Positions 8,763-18,045 of a DNA stretch of 64,000 nt are shown in pieces. The notes beneath the pieces are model-generated. The model was given only the letters and a program-made list of their open reading frames with translations. It was not told the origin of the DNA and ran no database searches. Source of the DNA: Actinomycetota bacterium (lineage in GTDB: Bacteria > Actinomycetota > Thermoleophilia > Gaiellales > Gaiellaceae); assembly GCA_003139545.1 (NCBI GenBank), contig PLJC01000008.1, positions 201,062 to 265,061 of the forward strand. Direction: 5' to 3'. Position 1 is the stretch's first letter; each line of letters begins with the position of its first letter. A program made the translations under genes and the position numbers.

Positions 8763-9158
8763 GTGGGCTACGACATCGTGCAGCGGGAGGATCTCGCGTG
8801 GGAGGAGCGGCCTGGCCATGAAGGCCAGGCGCCGCGGCACGCAGCCTCGGTCACCGACGCGACCAAGATGGAGCACTCACGGGCGCGCATGTGGCGCTAT
8901 CCGGCCCACGTCCGCGGCCGTCGCCACGCAGACCCGGAGCAGGAAGAGATCTTCGTCCCGATCCAGGGCACGCTCACAATGCTCCTCGGCGAGCCGCCGG
9001 AGCGCGTCGACGTCGAGCCGGGTGGCGTCGTCGTCGTGCACATCGGCACAGCGATGCAAGCGCGCAACGAGACCGACGAGGAGATCCTCTTCTTCGCGTG
9101 CGGCGCGCCGCCGCTGCACGGCAACGCACAGTTCCTCACGGACGTCAGCGAGATCTAG
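8763..9158 (+). CDS. cupin-domain protein
   Basis: 131 residues forming a single small beta-barrel. The region RMWRYPAHVRGRRHADPEQEEIFVPIQGTL has the cupin motif-1 spacing (G..H....E E....G), and VDVEPGGVVVVHIG-like residues make motif 2. The metal ligands look partly kept (His and Glu in HADPEQEE). GTG 8763 is used because the longer reading runs into the divergent promoter. A binding or simple isomerase/oxygenase role is possible; substrate unknown. Confidence 0.72.
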   Translation: MGYDIVQREDLAWEERPGHEGQAPRHAASVTDATKMEHSRARMWRYPAHVRGRRHADPEQEEIFVPIQGTLTMLLGEPPERVDVEPGGVVVVHIGTAMQARNETDEEILFFACGAPPLHGNAQFLTDVSEI

Positions 9159-9221
9159 CCGATTTCGGGGACGGCGCGGTAAGCTAGCGACGTTCGAATC
9201 GAGTGCCACCCGGAGTGATCG

Positions 9222-10379
9222 TTGTTCCTGTCGAGTGATCCCAAATCCGGCACTGTCCCGGCGTCAACCGCGCGTTCGGGGTCACGGGCACCTGCAATCA
9301 GACCGGCTGTAACGCTCCTGCTGACGATCTTCGTGTCACTGGCGGTGTCCGCCTCCGGCGTGGCCCGCGCCGCCCGTGTCGATGCGGGGCCGGTTCAATT
9401 CGTCGTTGGTACATACGCAATTGCCGGACAATCCACCCTCGGCACGCTCTGGGGATGGCACACATCCGCGGCATCGGACGTGTCGACGCTCGGTCTGCCG
9501 TCCGTCGACCTCAACGGTCCGTCCGGTTGGAACAGAGGTCTGCCAACGCAAGGCTGCGCCGTATTCAACGGGATGGCGCCAACGACGTGCATCGGTTGGA
9601 AGGCGACAGCCGTACTCCCAGGCCAGTACACCGCCCAGGGGGCATCAGGAAGCTGGTCAACCACGGCCACGACGTCGAGCAGTATCAGGCCTCCTCAAAT
9701 CACCGCGGCCAAAGGCTCCGGAACCTCAGTGTCGGTCGCGTGGAAACCAGTTCCGGGCGCGCGCTCATACGTCCTGGGCGTAACGTCCGCGAAGTCTCCG
9801 ACGTGCTGTGACCTCCAGAATCAGGTCGTGCCGTCCACCGCGACCTCGTACGTCCTCACGAATGTGCCGATGACCAAAGGTCACTCATACCGTGTCGGAG
9901 TCTTCGCGCTCTCAACGGACGTAACCAAGGACATTCCGTTGAGCGAGCCGTTCGAGGTCGGCGAAGGTCACAGGATCATCGTGATCGGCTCCAGCGGCAA
10001 ACCCACCGGACATACCCCGGTCGGGCCAGTCATCAGAGCTCAGGTCCATGGCTCGGCTCTCATCGGCGGGTCTTCCGTGAAGATCGGCGACCTTCGGGTC
10101 GAGGACGTGCCGGCGCGTACGACGGTCGTCTTTCACTGCCTCAAGGGATGCGCCGTGAGTGAGCAAGTGATCGGAAGTGGCATCGTCCACTCGCAGAAGC
10201 TGCGGGGACTCACGGTTCCGACTGGCTCGGTGATCGAGATCCGTGCCACACACGCTCGCTACACGGGGTTCTACGACCGGCTCATTATCCACTCGAACTC
10301 GTTGGGGTTCTTCACGGAGACGAAGATGTGCCTTTCGCCGGGAGCCACAACGCCGCACGTCTGCCACAACGGCCGCTGA
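9222..10379 (+). CDS. secreted fibronectin-III-like protein
   Basis: 385 residues starting at a TTG preceded by CGGAG six bases upstream. There is an N-terminal signal/anchor around residues 28-50 (VTLLLTIFVSLAVSASGV), a unique domain, an FN3-like domain (about 150-245, PPQITAAKGSGTSVSVAWKP) and a C-terminal beta domain with paired cysteines (VFHCLKGCAV) ending in a Cys-Pro-Gly-type tail. It precedes the FtsK-like motor by 81 bases on the same strand and shares the FN3 theme with the kinase at the other end of the island, so it may belong with that system. Function unknown. Confidence 0.7.
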   Translation: MFLSSDPKSGTVPASTARSGSRAPAIRPAVTLLLTIFVSLAVSASGVARAARVDAGPVQFVVGTYAIAGQSTLGTLWGWHTSAASDVSTLGLPSVDLNGPSGWNRGLPTQGCAVFNGMAPTTCIGWKATAVLPGQYTAQGASGSWSTTATTSSSIRPPQITAAKGSGTSVSVAWKPVPGARSYVLGVTSAKSPTCCDLQNQVVPSTATSYVLTNVPMTKGHSYRVGVFALSTDVTKDIPLSEPFEVGEGHRIIVIGSSGKPTGHTPVGPVIRAQVHGSALIGGSSVKIGDLRVEDVPARTTVVFHCLKGCAVSEQVIGSGIVHSQKLRGLTVPTGSVIEIRATHARYTGFYDRLIIHSNSLGFFTETKMCLSPGATTPHVCHNGR

Positions 10380-10460
10380 CTGACCGAGAGGCCGCCGACC
10401 CCAAGGTGACCTCAAGTCCGACGCCGCCCTCGTCCGGGACGTGCTTGAGTCTCACGAACC

Positions 10461-13400
10461 GTGGCTAGGCGCGACACAACTTCAACCCTGCGGGTGCCAC
10501 TCGTCGTCGAGCGCGACGGCGAAACAGCCGACGTGCTTCTCGAGACGGGCTTGGACGTTTCCGGCTCGGCCGTGATTGCCGAACTCGCAGCAGCTGTGGG
10601 CGGCGATCCAACGCGCGGTCTCTATTGTGCAAGAACCGGCCGAGCGATCGCATCCGACGCTCCGATCGCGTCGGCGGGACTCCTGCGCGGCGATCGGCTT
10701 TCCTTCGGTTCACCTGCATCCACTACGCGACGGGGTATCGAGCCTGTCTCCGGATGGGAGCTGGTGGTTGCCGGCGGGCCGGCTGCCGGGCAACGTTTTG
10801 CGCTCTCCGAGAAGAGAACTATCGTCGGCCGCGATCCGCAATGCACGGTCGCCCTCGACGATCCGGCCCTCTCGGCACAACATGTCGAGATCCTCCTCGA
10901 GCCCCCGCGAGTAAGCGTCCGAGACGCGGGCTCTCGGAACGGCACCGCCGTCGACGGGATCGCGCTGGCTGTCGGCGAAGATCGCGAGGTCTCGGACGGG
11001 GACGTGGTGCGAGTCGGCCGAACGCTCTTTTCGATCGAGCAGTCCCGGCTCGCGCAAGGCTCCCCTGTTCCGCTTCCCGACGGCTCAATCCCGTTCAACC
11101 GCCCACCGAGAGTCAATCCGCCCTTCGTCGCGCCGCACTTCTCCCTCGACCCACTGCCGGCCACGCCTCAGCGCGGACGATTGCCACTTGCGGCGTCGCT
11201 GATGCCCGTCCTCATGGGCGTCGTCCTGTACCTCGTCATTCACAACGTGGCCATGCTCCTGTTCGCCGCGCTCTCTCCGCTCATGGCCGCCGGTTCGTTG
11301 GTCGAAGACCGACGAAGTGGCAAAGGTCGCTACAAACACGATCTCGCGGCGTTCCGCCGGCGGCTGAGCGATCTGCGCGCCGAGCTCGATGAAGCTCGCG
11401 CGGCCGAGGGCACAGCTCGACGAGCCGCCGCCCCATCGCTCTCCCAACTCTCCAGACGCGCACTCGCGCACGATTCGCAGCTCTGGGAACGGCGTCCCGA
11501 CGACTCCGACTTCCTGCTCTTGCGCCTCGGGAGTGCGAGCCGTCCGTCCGACGTCCGGGTGGACATTCCGCCCGGCGGAGAAGACGAGCTTCGGGCCGAG
11601 GCAAGCGAACTCATGACCTGGTACGGCTCAGTCCCCGAGGTTCCCGTGACGGCGGCGCTGCGGGATCTGGGAGTCCTTGCTCTCGCAGGCTCGCGGGACC
11701 GCGTCCAGGCTCTCGCTCGAGGTCTCGTGCTCCAACTGGTGACTCTCCAGAGCCCAACCGATCTCCAGCTGTTCGTTGCTGTCGCTGACGACGTGGCTGA
11801 CAGCTGGTCGTGGCTGAAATGGTTGCCGCATGTCGCCGACGATGACGGGATCGGAGTCGCCGTCGGCGAAGCGAGCGCACGCGCGCTCGTGGAAAGCATC
11901 AATCGTCTCCTCGACGAACGAGAGGCGGCGGATCGGCACCAAGCCCGACGCGGCGCGCAGCGACCCGCCGCGGTCGTCGTCGTCGACTCTTCCGTCGCTC
12001 CGGAACGATCGGTCATGGCTGCGCTGCTCGGTCGCGGCCGAGAGTCGGACATCTACGTCGTCTGGCTCGGGGAGCACCGGAACCTCCTTCCGGGCGAGAG
12101 CGGGGGAATCGCGGAGCTCGACCCGGACACGGCGCGGCTGACGTATACGGAAGCCGCGTCCGCAGTGTCGATTGCGGACGTCACGGCGGACGGGCTTGAT
12201 CCCGTGCTCGCGCTTGAAGCGGCACTCGCGCTTGCTCCACTCGAGGACATCGGCGCGATGCAGTCGGGCGGGCGCATCCCCTCGCGTGTCTCCCTGCTCG
12301 AGCTCCTCAATGCGAGAGACCTCGATGCACACTGGGTGGAAGACCGGTGGATGCACTCGAGCGGTCTCGGCGCGACGGTCGGCAGGGCGCCGGACACCGA
12401 TCTGTCACTCGATCTCCGAAGTGACGGCCCACACGGGCTCGTCGCCGGGACCACGGGCGCCGGAAAGAGCGAGCTTCTGCAAACGCTCGTCGGGTCACTC
12501 GCTCTAGAGCACCCTCCAACTCGCTTGACCTTCCTGCTCGTCGACTACAAGGGGGGCGCGGCCTTCAAGGACTGTGTGAAGCTTCCGCACACGGTCGGCT
12601 TCGTCACCGATCTCGACGAGCACCTCACACATCGCGCGCTCACATCTCTCGAGGCAGAGCTCCGACGTCGCGAGGCGGTACTACGCGACGCGAATGCCCG
12701 CGACCTCATGGAGCTGGAGAGGCTCGATCCAGCCCTCGCGCCACCCGCGCTCCTGATCGTCATCGACGAGTTCGCGACGCTTGCGAAGGAGGTCCCCGAT
12801 TTCGTCAGCGGAGTTGTCGATGTCGCGCAGCGCGGCCGCAGCCTCGGCGTGCATCTCCTGCTTGCGACGCAGAGGCCGGCGGGCGTAGTCACCGACAACA
12901 TCCGCGCCAACACGAACTTGCGCATCGCGCTGCGCGTCAGCGACCCGGCGGAGAGCAGCGACGTGATCGGCGTCACCGACGCGGCCGCGATTCCGCGAAC
13001 CCGTCCAGGGCGCGGCCTCGCTCGGACAGGGCACGCTGAGTTGACGCCCTTCCAAACCGCTTACGTCGGAGGGATGACCGGCGCACACGAGGCAATGGCC
13101 GTTGGCGTGCGAACTTTCTCGCTCTCGGATGCGACCGCCAGGGCGCCCTCGGCATATCCGCCCGAGGTGAGCTCGGCAGAGAGCGACCTGGCGAGAATCG
13201 TGAGTGCGTGCACCGAGGCCGCCGCTCGGCTCTCTCTGCCGGAGCCGACGCGGCCCTGGCTCGCACCGCCACCGGCCGTCATACCACTTGAAACGATCGA
13301 GCAACCGGCGCAGCAAACTGCTGTCGCGCTGGGAGTGATCGACGAGCCGGCCCGCCAACGGCTACGGCCGTTCGTCCTCGACCTCGCCGAGGCCGGAAGT

Positions 13401-14801
13401 GTGATCGTGTACGGAGCGGGCGGGAGCGGCAAGACGACCGTCCTACGCACGCTCGCGTACGCGATGGCGGCACGCTCACGTGTGAGCGAACTGAACGTCT
13501 ATGGCCTCGATTTCGCGAGTCGTGGGCTCTTGCCATTAGAGGCGCTTCCCCACTGTGGATCCGTGGTACCTGGCGAGGACAGGGAACGCGTGGAACGGAC
13601 CTTTGCTCTCATTCGACGGATGATTGACGAACGAAAGACGGCCTTCTCGGCTGCCGGAGTCTTCTCGGTCGACGAATTCCTCCGCGCGCGACCGGATCAA
13701 CCACTTCCGCGGCTCCTCGTCCTCCTGGACGGATACGCAGCCTTTGTCGCCGCCTTCGAGCGCATCAACTACGGGGCCCTCGTCGACTCGGTGCCGCGAC
13801 TCGTCGCCGACGGAAGGCCGCTCGGAATCCATTTCGCGATCACGGCTGACCGGCGTGGCGCAATACCGAACGCGCTCTCGTCAGCCGCGCCAACGAAGGT
13901 TGTCCTTCGGATGCCCTCGGAAGACGATTACGGAACCCTCGGCTTCGATCTCCGCGAGGCTCGCGGCGTCAAGCTGACCCCAGGCCGGGGATTCGCAGAA
14001 TCGACACTCGAGCTCCAGACTGCTGTCATCTCGACCGACCCGTCAGCGGAGGCCCAGGCCTCAGCGATCGATGCGCTGGCGGCGTCGTTGCGCGAGCGGG
14101 AAGGGGCGGCTGAAGCTCCGCCGATTGGCCAGCTTGCCGCGGTCGTCTCGCGCGCGGACATGCCGAGGCCGACGGCCGCGCTAACCGCGTTCATTGGGAT
14201 CGCGGACAGTTCGCTTGCTCCCATCGCGATCGACCTCTCGCAGCGACATTTCCTGGTGGCTGGCCCCTATCACAGCGGCCGCAGTACGGCGCTTCGCACC
14301 ATCGCCGAGAATCTCCGAACGGGCGATCCGGACATCGAGTTGCATCTGCTTGCTCCGCGCCGGAGCCCGCTTCCCGATCTCAGCCTCTGGACGACAACCG
14401 CGCGGGGCGCCGAAGAGTGCATGGCTCGCCTATCGGAGCTCCAGACCATGGTCGAGGCACGCCGCCCAGGTGAGAAGCCGCTCGCAATCTTCGTGGACGA
14501 CGGAGAAGAGCTATCCGACACGCTCGCAGGTCCTGCGTTGGAAGCCATCCTCCGACGCGGCCGAGACTTGGAAGTGCGCATCGTCGCAGCGGCTGAGAGG
14601 GCAGGAGCACGTGCGTTCAGCGGCTGGCCGCGAGAGCTTCGCAAGGACGAGCAGGGGCTGCTGTTGCAGCCGGACGACGGCGACGCCGGCACGTTGAATA
14701 CATCGCTGCCGCGCCGCTCAACTATCCAGTTCCCGCCAGGGCGCGGCTACCTCGTCAGTCGCGGAAGCGTTGAGCTCGTCCAGGTCGCCGCCGACGACTA
14801 G
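10461..14801 (+). CDS. FHA-fused FtsK/EssC-like type VII secretion ATPase
   Basis: 1446 residues. Order: an N-terminal ubiquitin- or FHA-like beta domain (about 10-88); an FHA domain (about 100-190) with GRD at 123-125 and SRNG at 158-161, the phosphothreonine-binding signature; a two-span membrane hairpin (about 240-280); then three FtsK/SpoIIIE ATPase domains. Walker A motifs are GTTGAGKS (663-670), GAGGSGKT (985-992) and GPYHSGRS (1268-1275). The third has Arg1274 in place of the Lys, so D3 is probably non-hydrolysing, as often in this family. FHA before the membrane hairpin is the Firmicute EssC layout; mycobacterial EccC lacks it. WXG100 genes follow nearby. Start is GTG. Confidence 0.88.
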   Translation: MARRDTTSTLRVPLVVERDGETADVLLETGLDVSGSAVIAELAAAVGGDPTRGLYCARTGRAIASDAPIASAGLLRGDRLSFGSPASTTRRGIEPVSGWELVVAGGPAAGQRFALSEKRTIVGRDPQCTVALDDPALSAQHVEILLEPPRVSVRDAGSRNGTAVDGIALAVGEDREVSDGDVVRVGRTLFSIEQSRLAQGSPVPLPDGSIPFNRPPRVNPPFVAPHFSLDPLPATPQRGRLPLAASLMPVLMGVVLYLVIHNVAMLLFAALSPLMAAGSLVEDRRSGKGRYKHDLAAFRRRLSDLRAELDEARAAEGTARRAAAPSLSQLSRRALAHDSQLWERRPDDSDFLLLRLGSASRPSDVRVDIPPGGEDELRAEASELMTWYGSVPEVPVTAALRDLGVLALAGSRDRVQALARGLVLQLVTLQSPTDLQLFVAVADDVADSWSWLKWLPHVADDDGIGVAVGEASARALVESINRLLDEREAADRHQARRGAQRPAAVVVVDSSVAPERSVMAALLGRGRESDIYVVWLGEHRNLLPGESGGIAELDPDTARLTYTEAASAVSIADVTADGLDPVLALEAALALAPLEDIGAMQSGGRIPSRVSLLELLNARDLDAHWVEDRWMHSSGLGATVGRAPDTDLSLDLRSDGPHGLVAGTTGAGKSELLQTLVGSLALEHPPTRLTFLLVDYKGGAAFKDCVKLPHTVGFVTDLDEHLTHRALTSLEAELRRREAVLRDANARDLMELERLDPALAPPALLIVIDEFATLAKEVPDFVSGVVDVAQRGRSLGVHLLLATQRPAGVVTDNIRANTNLRIALRVSDPAESSDVIGVTDAAAIPRTRPGRGLARTGHAELTPFQTAYVGGMTGAHEAMAVGVRTFSLSDATARAPSAYPPEVSSAESDLARIVSACTEAAARLSLPEPTRPWLAPPPAVIPLETIEQPAQQTAVALGVIDEPARQRLRPFVLDLAEAGSVIVYGAGGSGKTTVLRTLAYAMAARSRVSELNVYGLDFASRGLLPLEALPHCGSVVPGEDRERVERTFALIRRMIDERKTAFSAAGVFSVDEFLRARPDQPLPRLLVLLDGYAAFVAAFERINYGALVDSVPRLVADGRPLGIHFAITADRRGAIPNALSSAAPTKVVLRMPSEDDYGTLGFDLREARGVKLTPGRGFAESTLELQTAVISTDPSAEAQASAIDALAASLREREGAAEAPPIGQLAAVVSRADMPRPTAALTAFIGIADSSLAPIAIDLSQRHFLVAGPYHSGRSTALRTIAENLRTGDPDIELHLLAPRRSPLPDLSLWTTTARGAEECMARLSELQTMVEARRPGEKPLAIFVDDGEELSDTLAGPALEAILRRGRDLEVRIVAAAERAGARAFSGWPRELRKDEQGLLLQPDDGDAGTLNTSLPRRSTIQFPPGRGYLVSRGSVELVQVAADD

Positions 14802-14804
14802 CGC

Positions 14805-15236
14805 CTATGCCGTGCCCGGACCGCGACGCCGGGCAAGCTCGGCATTCAGACCGTCCAGCGCGCGCGGCACTGCCGGGTTCTCGCTCGTGCCCATCTCGAA
14901 TGGCGGATTGAGGGCAAATGCACGGAGGAACCGGCCGTCTCGGAGGTACACCCCGCCGATTCGACTGCTCCCCCACATGCCCCAGCCGAAGCGATCGACG
15001 ATGTCCCACGCGACGTGCCGGTCGCGAAGCACGTTCCGAACTGTCACGTCTTCCCCTGCTACAACGCCAATCCGGAACGTGCGCCACGCAAGCAGGACGA
15101 GCAAAATGGCGCCGACGGCGATCGCCGGCTGCACCACAACCGCCAGCACCGCTGTGCCTACGGCTCCAACCGCGTAGACAGCGGAGAACGCGACTCGGTG
15201 GAAGTTTCGCCGGTACACGACGCCGGTCGAGCCCAT
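14805..15236 (-). CDS. PH-like membrane protein of the secretion island
   Basis: 143 residues: a cytoplasmic start (STGVVYRRNFHRVAFSAVYA), two closely spaced hydrophobic helices (about 18-52), then a beta-rich domain (RIGVVAGEDVTVRNVLRDR...VYLRDGRFLRAFAL) typical of bacterial PH-like membrane proteins. ATG overlaps the upstream gene's stop (TGATG), so it is translationally coupled to the EspG-like gene. It ends three bases from the end of the convergent FtsK gene. Possibly a small membrane component of the secretion machine; that role is inferred from position. Confidence 0.68.
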   Translation of the reverse strand: MGSTGVVYRRNFHRVAFSAVYAVGAVGTAVLAVVVQPAIAVGAILLVLLAWRTFRIGVVAGEDVTVRNVLRDRHVAWDIVDRFGWGMWGSSRIGGVYLRDGRFLRAFALNPPFEMGTSENPAVPRALDGLNAELARRRGPGTA

Positions 15237-16015
15237 CAACCGCTTTCCGTGGCTACCGGCTGCGGGATCAGGGCCAGGATCCGATCCCACACCTCGCTTG
15301 GCCTTGCAGGAGTTAGGCGGATGGTCGCAGCCCCATTCTCCCCATCCTCGTGCTCGGAGAACCAAAGACCGCTGTCGCCACCGTCGATCACCGCAACACC
15401 TGAGATTACGGACGGTTCGCCTTCTCCGTAGAGGATCGAGAAAGCTCGCCAGGACAAGCGCCGGTCGTAGATCAGCTGCGTGAGGGCCGCGGCCTGTGTT
15501 GGTTCGAGCGCGCTCAGCTCGAGCAGTTCTAAGGCGCCGGCTTGGTCGCCGTCGGCGAAACGATCGAGTGCTTGTTGAAACGCCTCGACCGACACTGTGA
15601 TGGGTGCATCGACCGTGTGATCCGCGCGCGGGCCGAGGCCGACCGACCGTGCGACTTGCCACGGGATCAGCTCGGGCTCAATCGGCGTCATCTCTTGACC
15701 GCCATCCTGCAGTCGTTCGCCCCATACGCCCGATCCACCTGCAACGGCCGCGAAATCACGCACCGTCTGCTTCGCGGCGAACCGTTCGACTAAGACACGG
15801 ATCTCAGGATTGAGAAGGACGGACACGATCCGCGCCGGATAGCCGACAAGACGGCCGTTCTCGACGATTCCAGCACGCTCGAGCGCCGCGATTGTCCTGC
15901 GCGCGTCGTCGGTTGCAAGCTCCGGATCGTCAGGAGAGACGAGCAGCAGGCTCGCTACCCCGAGCTCATGCTCATCGGCCTGCAGGGCGGTACGCGAGGG
16001 ATCGAGCTGGGCCAC
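15236..16015 (-). CDS. EspG-like secretion-associated protein
   Basis: 259 residues, start GTG 16015, no signal peptide or membrane span. The N-terminal part (ARRTIAALERAGIVENGRLV, then LLNPEIRVLVERFA) and a C-terminal beta region ending TPARPSEVWDRILALIP follow the overall pattern of ESX EspG chaperones, which bind PE-PPE or WXG-type substrates in the cytosol. Similarity is weak and judged by eye. It sits between the candidate effector and the PH-like membrane gene in a single minus-strand operon, which supports a chaperone role. Confidence 0.5.
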   Translation of the reverse strand: MAQLDPSRTALQADEHELGVASLLLVSPDDPELATDDARRTIAALERAGIVENGRLVGYPARIVSVLLNPEIRVLVERFAAKQTVRDFAAVAGGSGVWGERLQDGGQEMTPIEPELIPWQVARSVGLGPRADHTVDAPITVSVEAFQQALDRFADGDQAGALELLELSALEPTQAAALTQLIYDRRLSWRAFSILYGEGEPSVISGVAVIDGGDSGLWFSEHEDGENGAATIRLTPARPSEVWDRILALIPQPVATESG

Positions 16016-16024
16016 AACGCCTCC

Positions 16025-17236
16025 TTAGAAGATGCCGCCGAGAACGTGAGTCGCGTCATTCCAGGCGGAGCCCGCAATGTCTACCCCATCGTCGAGGGCC
16101 TGCCCGATCGCTTCGCGGTGATTCCAAGCGATGGCGCCCGCATATGCGACTCCGCTCGCGGCCGCGAGAGTTCCCGTGACCGGGTTCGGCGCAATCAAGA
16201 ACGCCGTTGACGTGGCGCTGAATGCGGTGCCCGTGATGTCCTCGGCCACTTGGCTTCCGCTCCTGTGGTGACTGATGTCTTCGACCGTCTGAAATCCGCC
16301 GGTACCAGTCCCGATTACGCCGCCGAAGATGCCAAGGCCTCGGAACCATGGCCCAGCGCGACTTGCATCCGATAGCCACGATGCCGCGTTCTGACCTGCC
16401 GGAACGCGGTTCAGCAGGTTTGCGAGCGCTTTAGCGGCCAGTCCGTCCTGCGCTGTGAGCGGAAGGTTGTCGTTCATGGTCCTGATCGCGTCCTGGGTCA
16501 ACTCGCCTAGGAGAGGATCCGTCTCGCCGAGATTCCTCAGCTCGTTGACGAAGCCGAACACAGGCAGGAATTCGTGTACATCCTTCGCCGCCGCTAGCGC
16601 CTCAACGAAGTCCTTGACCGTCGTGAAGCCGAGGTAGAACGCAACTTCTCCTTGGTGTTGCTTGAGAAATCGCTCGAGGTCAGCTACGAGCTGCCCGAAC
16701 AAACTCGGCCGATTCGGGGCATCGGATGAAGCCGAAGACAGCGTCGCCCTCAGCTGCGCTGCAGCGTTGTCGAGCGCTGCATGTGCGCCGTCGAGCATCT
16801 GCTGCGCACTCGCACGGCCGGCGTCTCCTGGATCGTTCGCCGGCACGGCCGACCCTCGGTACCCCAGCGTCGAAGCGGCGTCACGGCGCTGCCTCCAGGC
16901 TGCTGAGGCCGCCTCCGCGTCCTCCCAGGATGTGATCGCGCGACCCGCCGCTTGTTGCGCCTGATCCAGTGCGGCGGCGTACGCGTCAATTGCGCTGGCC
17001 GCCGCGCCAAATGCAATCGCACCAGTTGCGTAGCGCCCAGGCTGCTGATGCAGCGTGTGCTGAAACGCCGTGGCGGCCCGTCCGATCCAACTGCCGGCGC
17101 TAATCGCCTGCAGCTCGGTTGCCGCCTGATCGAGGCCGTGTGCGACTGTTCTGACCTCAGTCGCCAGCGACGCCAAGAGCCCGGGGTCGCCTGGAACGAG
17201 TTCGCGCGCCGACGCGCCTGAATACAGTCCGGTCAC
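16025..17236 (-). CDS. WXG-headed candidate type VII substrate
   Basis: 403 residues. The N-terminal 100 residues are helical with a W-x-G turn (GSWIGRAATAFQ) as in WXG100/LXG substrates, followed by a second Ala/Gln-rich helical hairpin, a linker, and a middle helical region. The C-terminal third is Gly/Ala-rich with hydrophobic stretches (IFGGVIGTGTGGF, TAFLIAPNPVTGTLAAASG) that could insert in membranes. No enzymatic motif is recognised. GTG start overlaps the EspC-like stop by four bases. The architecture is that of a large T7SS effector; activity unknown, and no obvious immunity gene is adjacent. Confidence 0.62.
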   Translation of the reverse strand: MTGLYSGASARELVPGDPGLLASLATEVRTVAHGLDQAATELQAISAGSWIGRAATAFQHTLHQQPGRYATGAIAFGAAASAIDAYAAALDQAQQAAGRAITSWEDAEAASAAWRQRRDAASTLGYRGSAVPANDPGDAGRASAQQMLDGAHAALDNAAAQLRATLSSASSDAPNRPSLFGQLVADLERFLKQHQGEVAFYLGFTTVKDFVEALAAAKDVHEFLPVFGFVNELRNLGETDPLLGELTQDAIRTMNDNLPLTAQDGLAAKALANLLNRVPAGQNAASWLSDASRAGPWFRGLGIFGGVIGTGTGGFQTVEDISHHRSGSQVAEDITGTAFSATSTAFLIAPNPVTGTLAAASGVAYAGAIAWNHREAIGQALDDGVDIAGSAWNDATHVLGGIF

Positions 17237-17517
17237 CCGGCGGCCTCACCGATCTCGCGATCAACACGGGCGTAGGCTTCGCCGGCCTTCTGCAACAGGG
17301 AAGCGAGATGCTCGGCGTCGTGGCCGAGATGGCCAAGTCCACTGCGCCACCGATCCAAGAATGCGTCAATCGCGTTCGCGACGTCGGGCCTTCCTGAGGC
17401 AGTTGTCCCGGAACCAAGCGGCAGGTGATTCGCGAGGTTCTCGATTGTCGGCAGCGCGTTCTGGATGCGCGAAGCCGCAGTGAGCAACTCCTGTGGGTTG
17501 ACTTCGATCTCGGTCAC
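17233..17517 (-). CDS. EspC/WXG100-like small protein
   Basis: 94 residues, helix-turn-helix hairpin. It begins VTEIEVNPQELLTAASRIQ, has a W-x-x-G turn (RWRSGLGHLG) and ends with a helix containing AGEAYARVDREIG, as in the ESX EspC-like and WXG100 families. GTG 17517 is chosen because it starts at the first helix; the longer frame adds unrelated residues. It is coupled to the downstream candidate effector by GTGA overlap, so it may be its secretion partner. Confidence 0.68.
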   Translation of the reverse strand: MTEIEVNPQELLTAASRIQNALPTIENLANHLPLGSGTTASGRPDVANAIDAFLDRWRSGLGHLGHDAEHLASLLQKAGEAYARVDREIGEAAG

Positions 17518-17600
17518 AACAGCTCCCGTCGTCGGCGCCAGGGGACAGCCAGTGGCAACACAGCCCTTAGGCCGCAGCTCCAGTAGTCCGAGAGCCTCAG

Positions 17601-17891
17601 CTACGAATTGAACGACTGAGCGATGCCCTGCTCGGTCTGCTCGTAGGCCTGCGACGCCTGCGCGGTCAGCTGCGCAATGCCGGTCAGAGCCTCGTGCAGT
17701 TGCTTCGCAGAGGTGTCCCACTCCTGCCAGAGCTGCTCGAAGCGCTGCTGCGCAACCCCGACCCACTCTCCCGCAAGCGGCGCGATCTGGCTGCGTAGCT
17801 GCGAAAGCGTGCCGTCGATCGTCGAGGCGCCGGTCGTGAGGTTCCTGCTTGCGTCGGAAAGCTGCTCCGGGGTTACCTGGATACCAGCCAT
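17601..17891 (-). CDS. WXG100-family protein (EsxA-like)
   Basis: 96 residues, the standard size for WXG100 proteins. Two helices flank a W-V-G turn (GEWVGVAQQRFEQLW), and the C-terminal helix carries QAYEQTEQGI, a good match to the YxxxD/E export signal. These proteins are dimeric substrates and co-effectors of type VII secretion motors. It is first in the minus-strand operon; the intergenic region to the divergent kinase (about 150 bases) should hold the promoters. Confidence 0.88.
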   Translation of the reverse strand: MAGIQVTPEQLSDASRNLTTGASTIDGTLSQLRSQIAPLAGEWVGVAQQRFEQLWQEWDTSAKQLHEALTGIAQLTAQASQAYEQTEQGIAQSFNS

Positions 17892-18045
17892 CGATGTCCT
17901 CCGTTTGTCCGCAGGTGTTGCCGCAAGTTAAGGCGGCGACTCAAGGTACTCCGGAATCGGCCCTCGTGCAAGCCCCTCGCCGCGTGAAATCAGGATGCTC
18001 AGCACTTCACGATTCGGCAATGGGTGTGGTAAGGATCCAGAAGCG

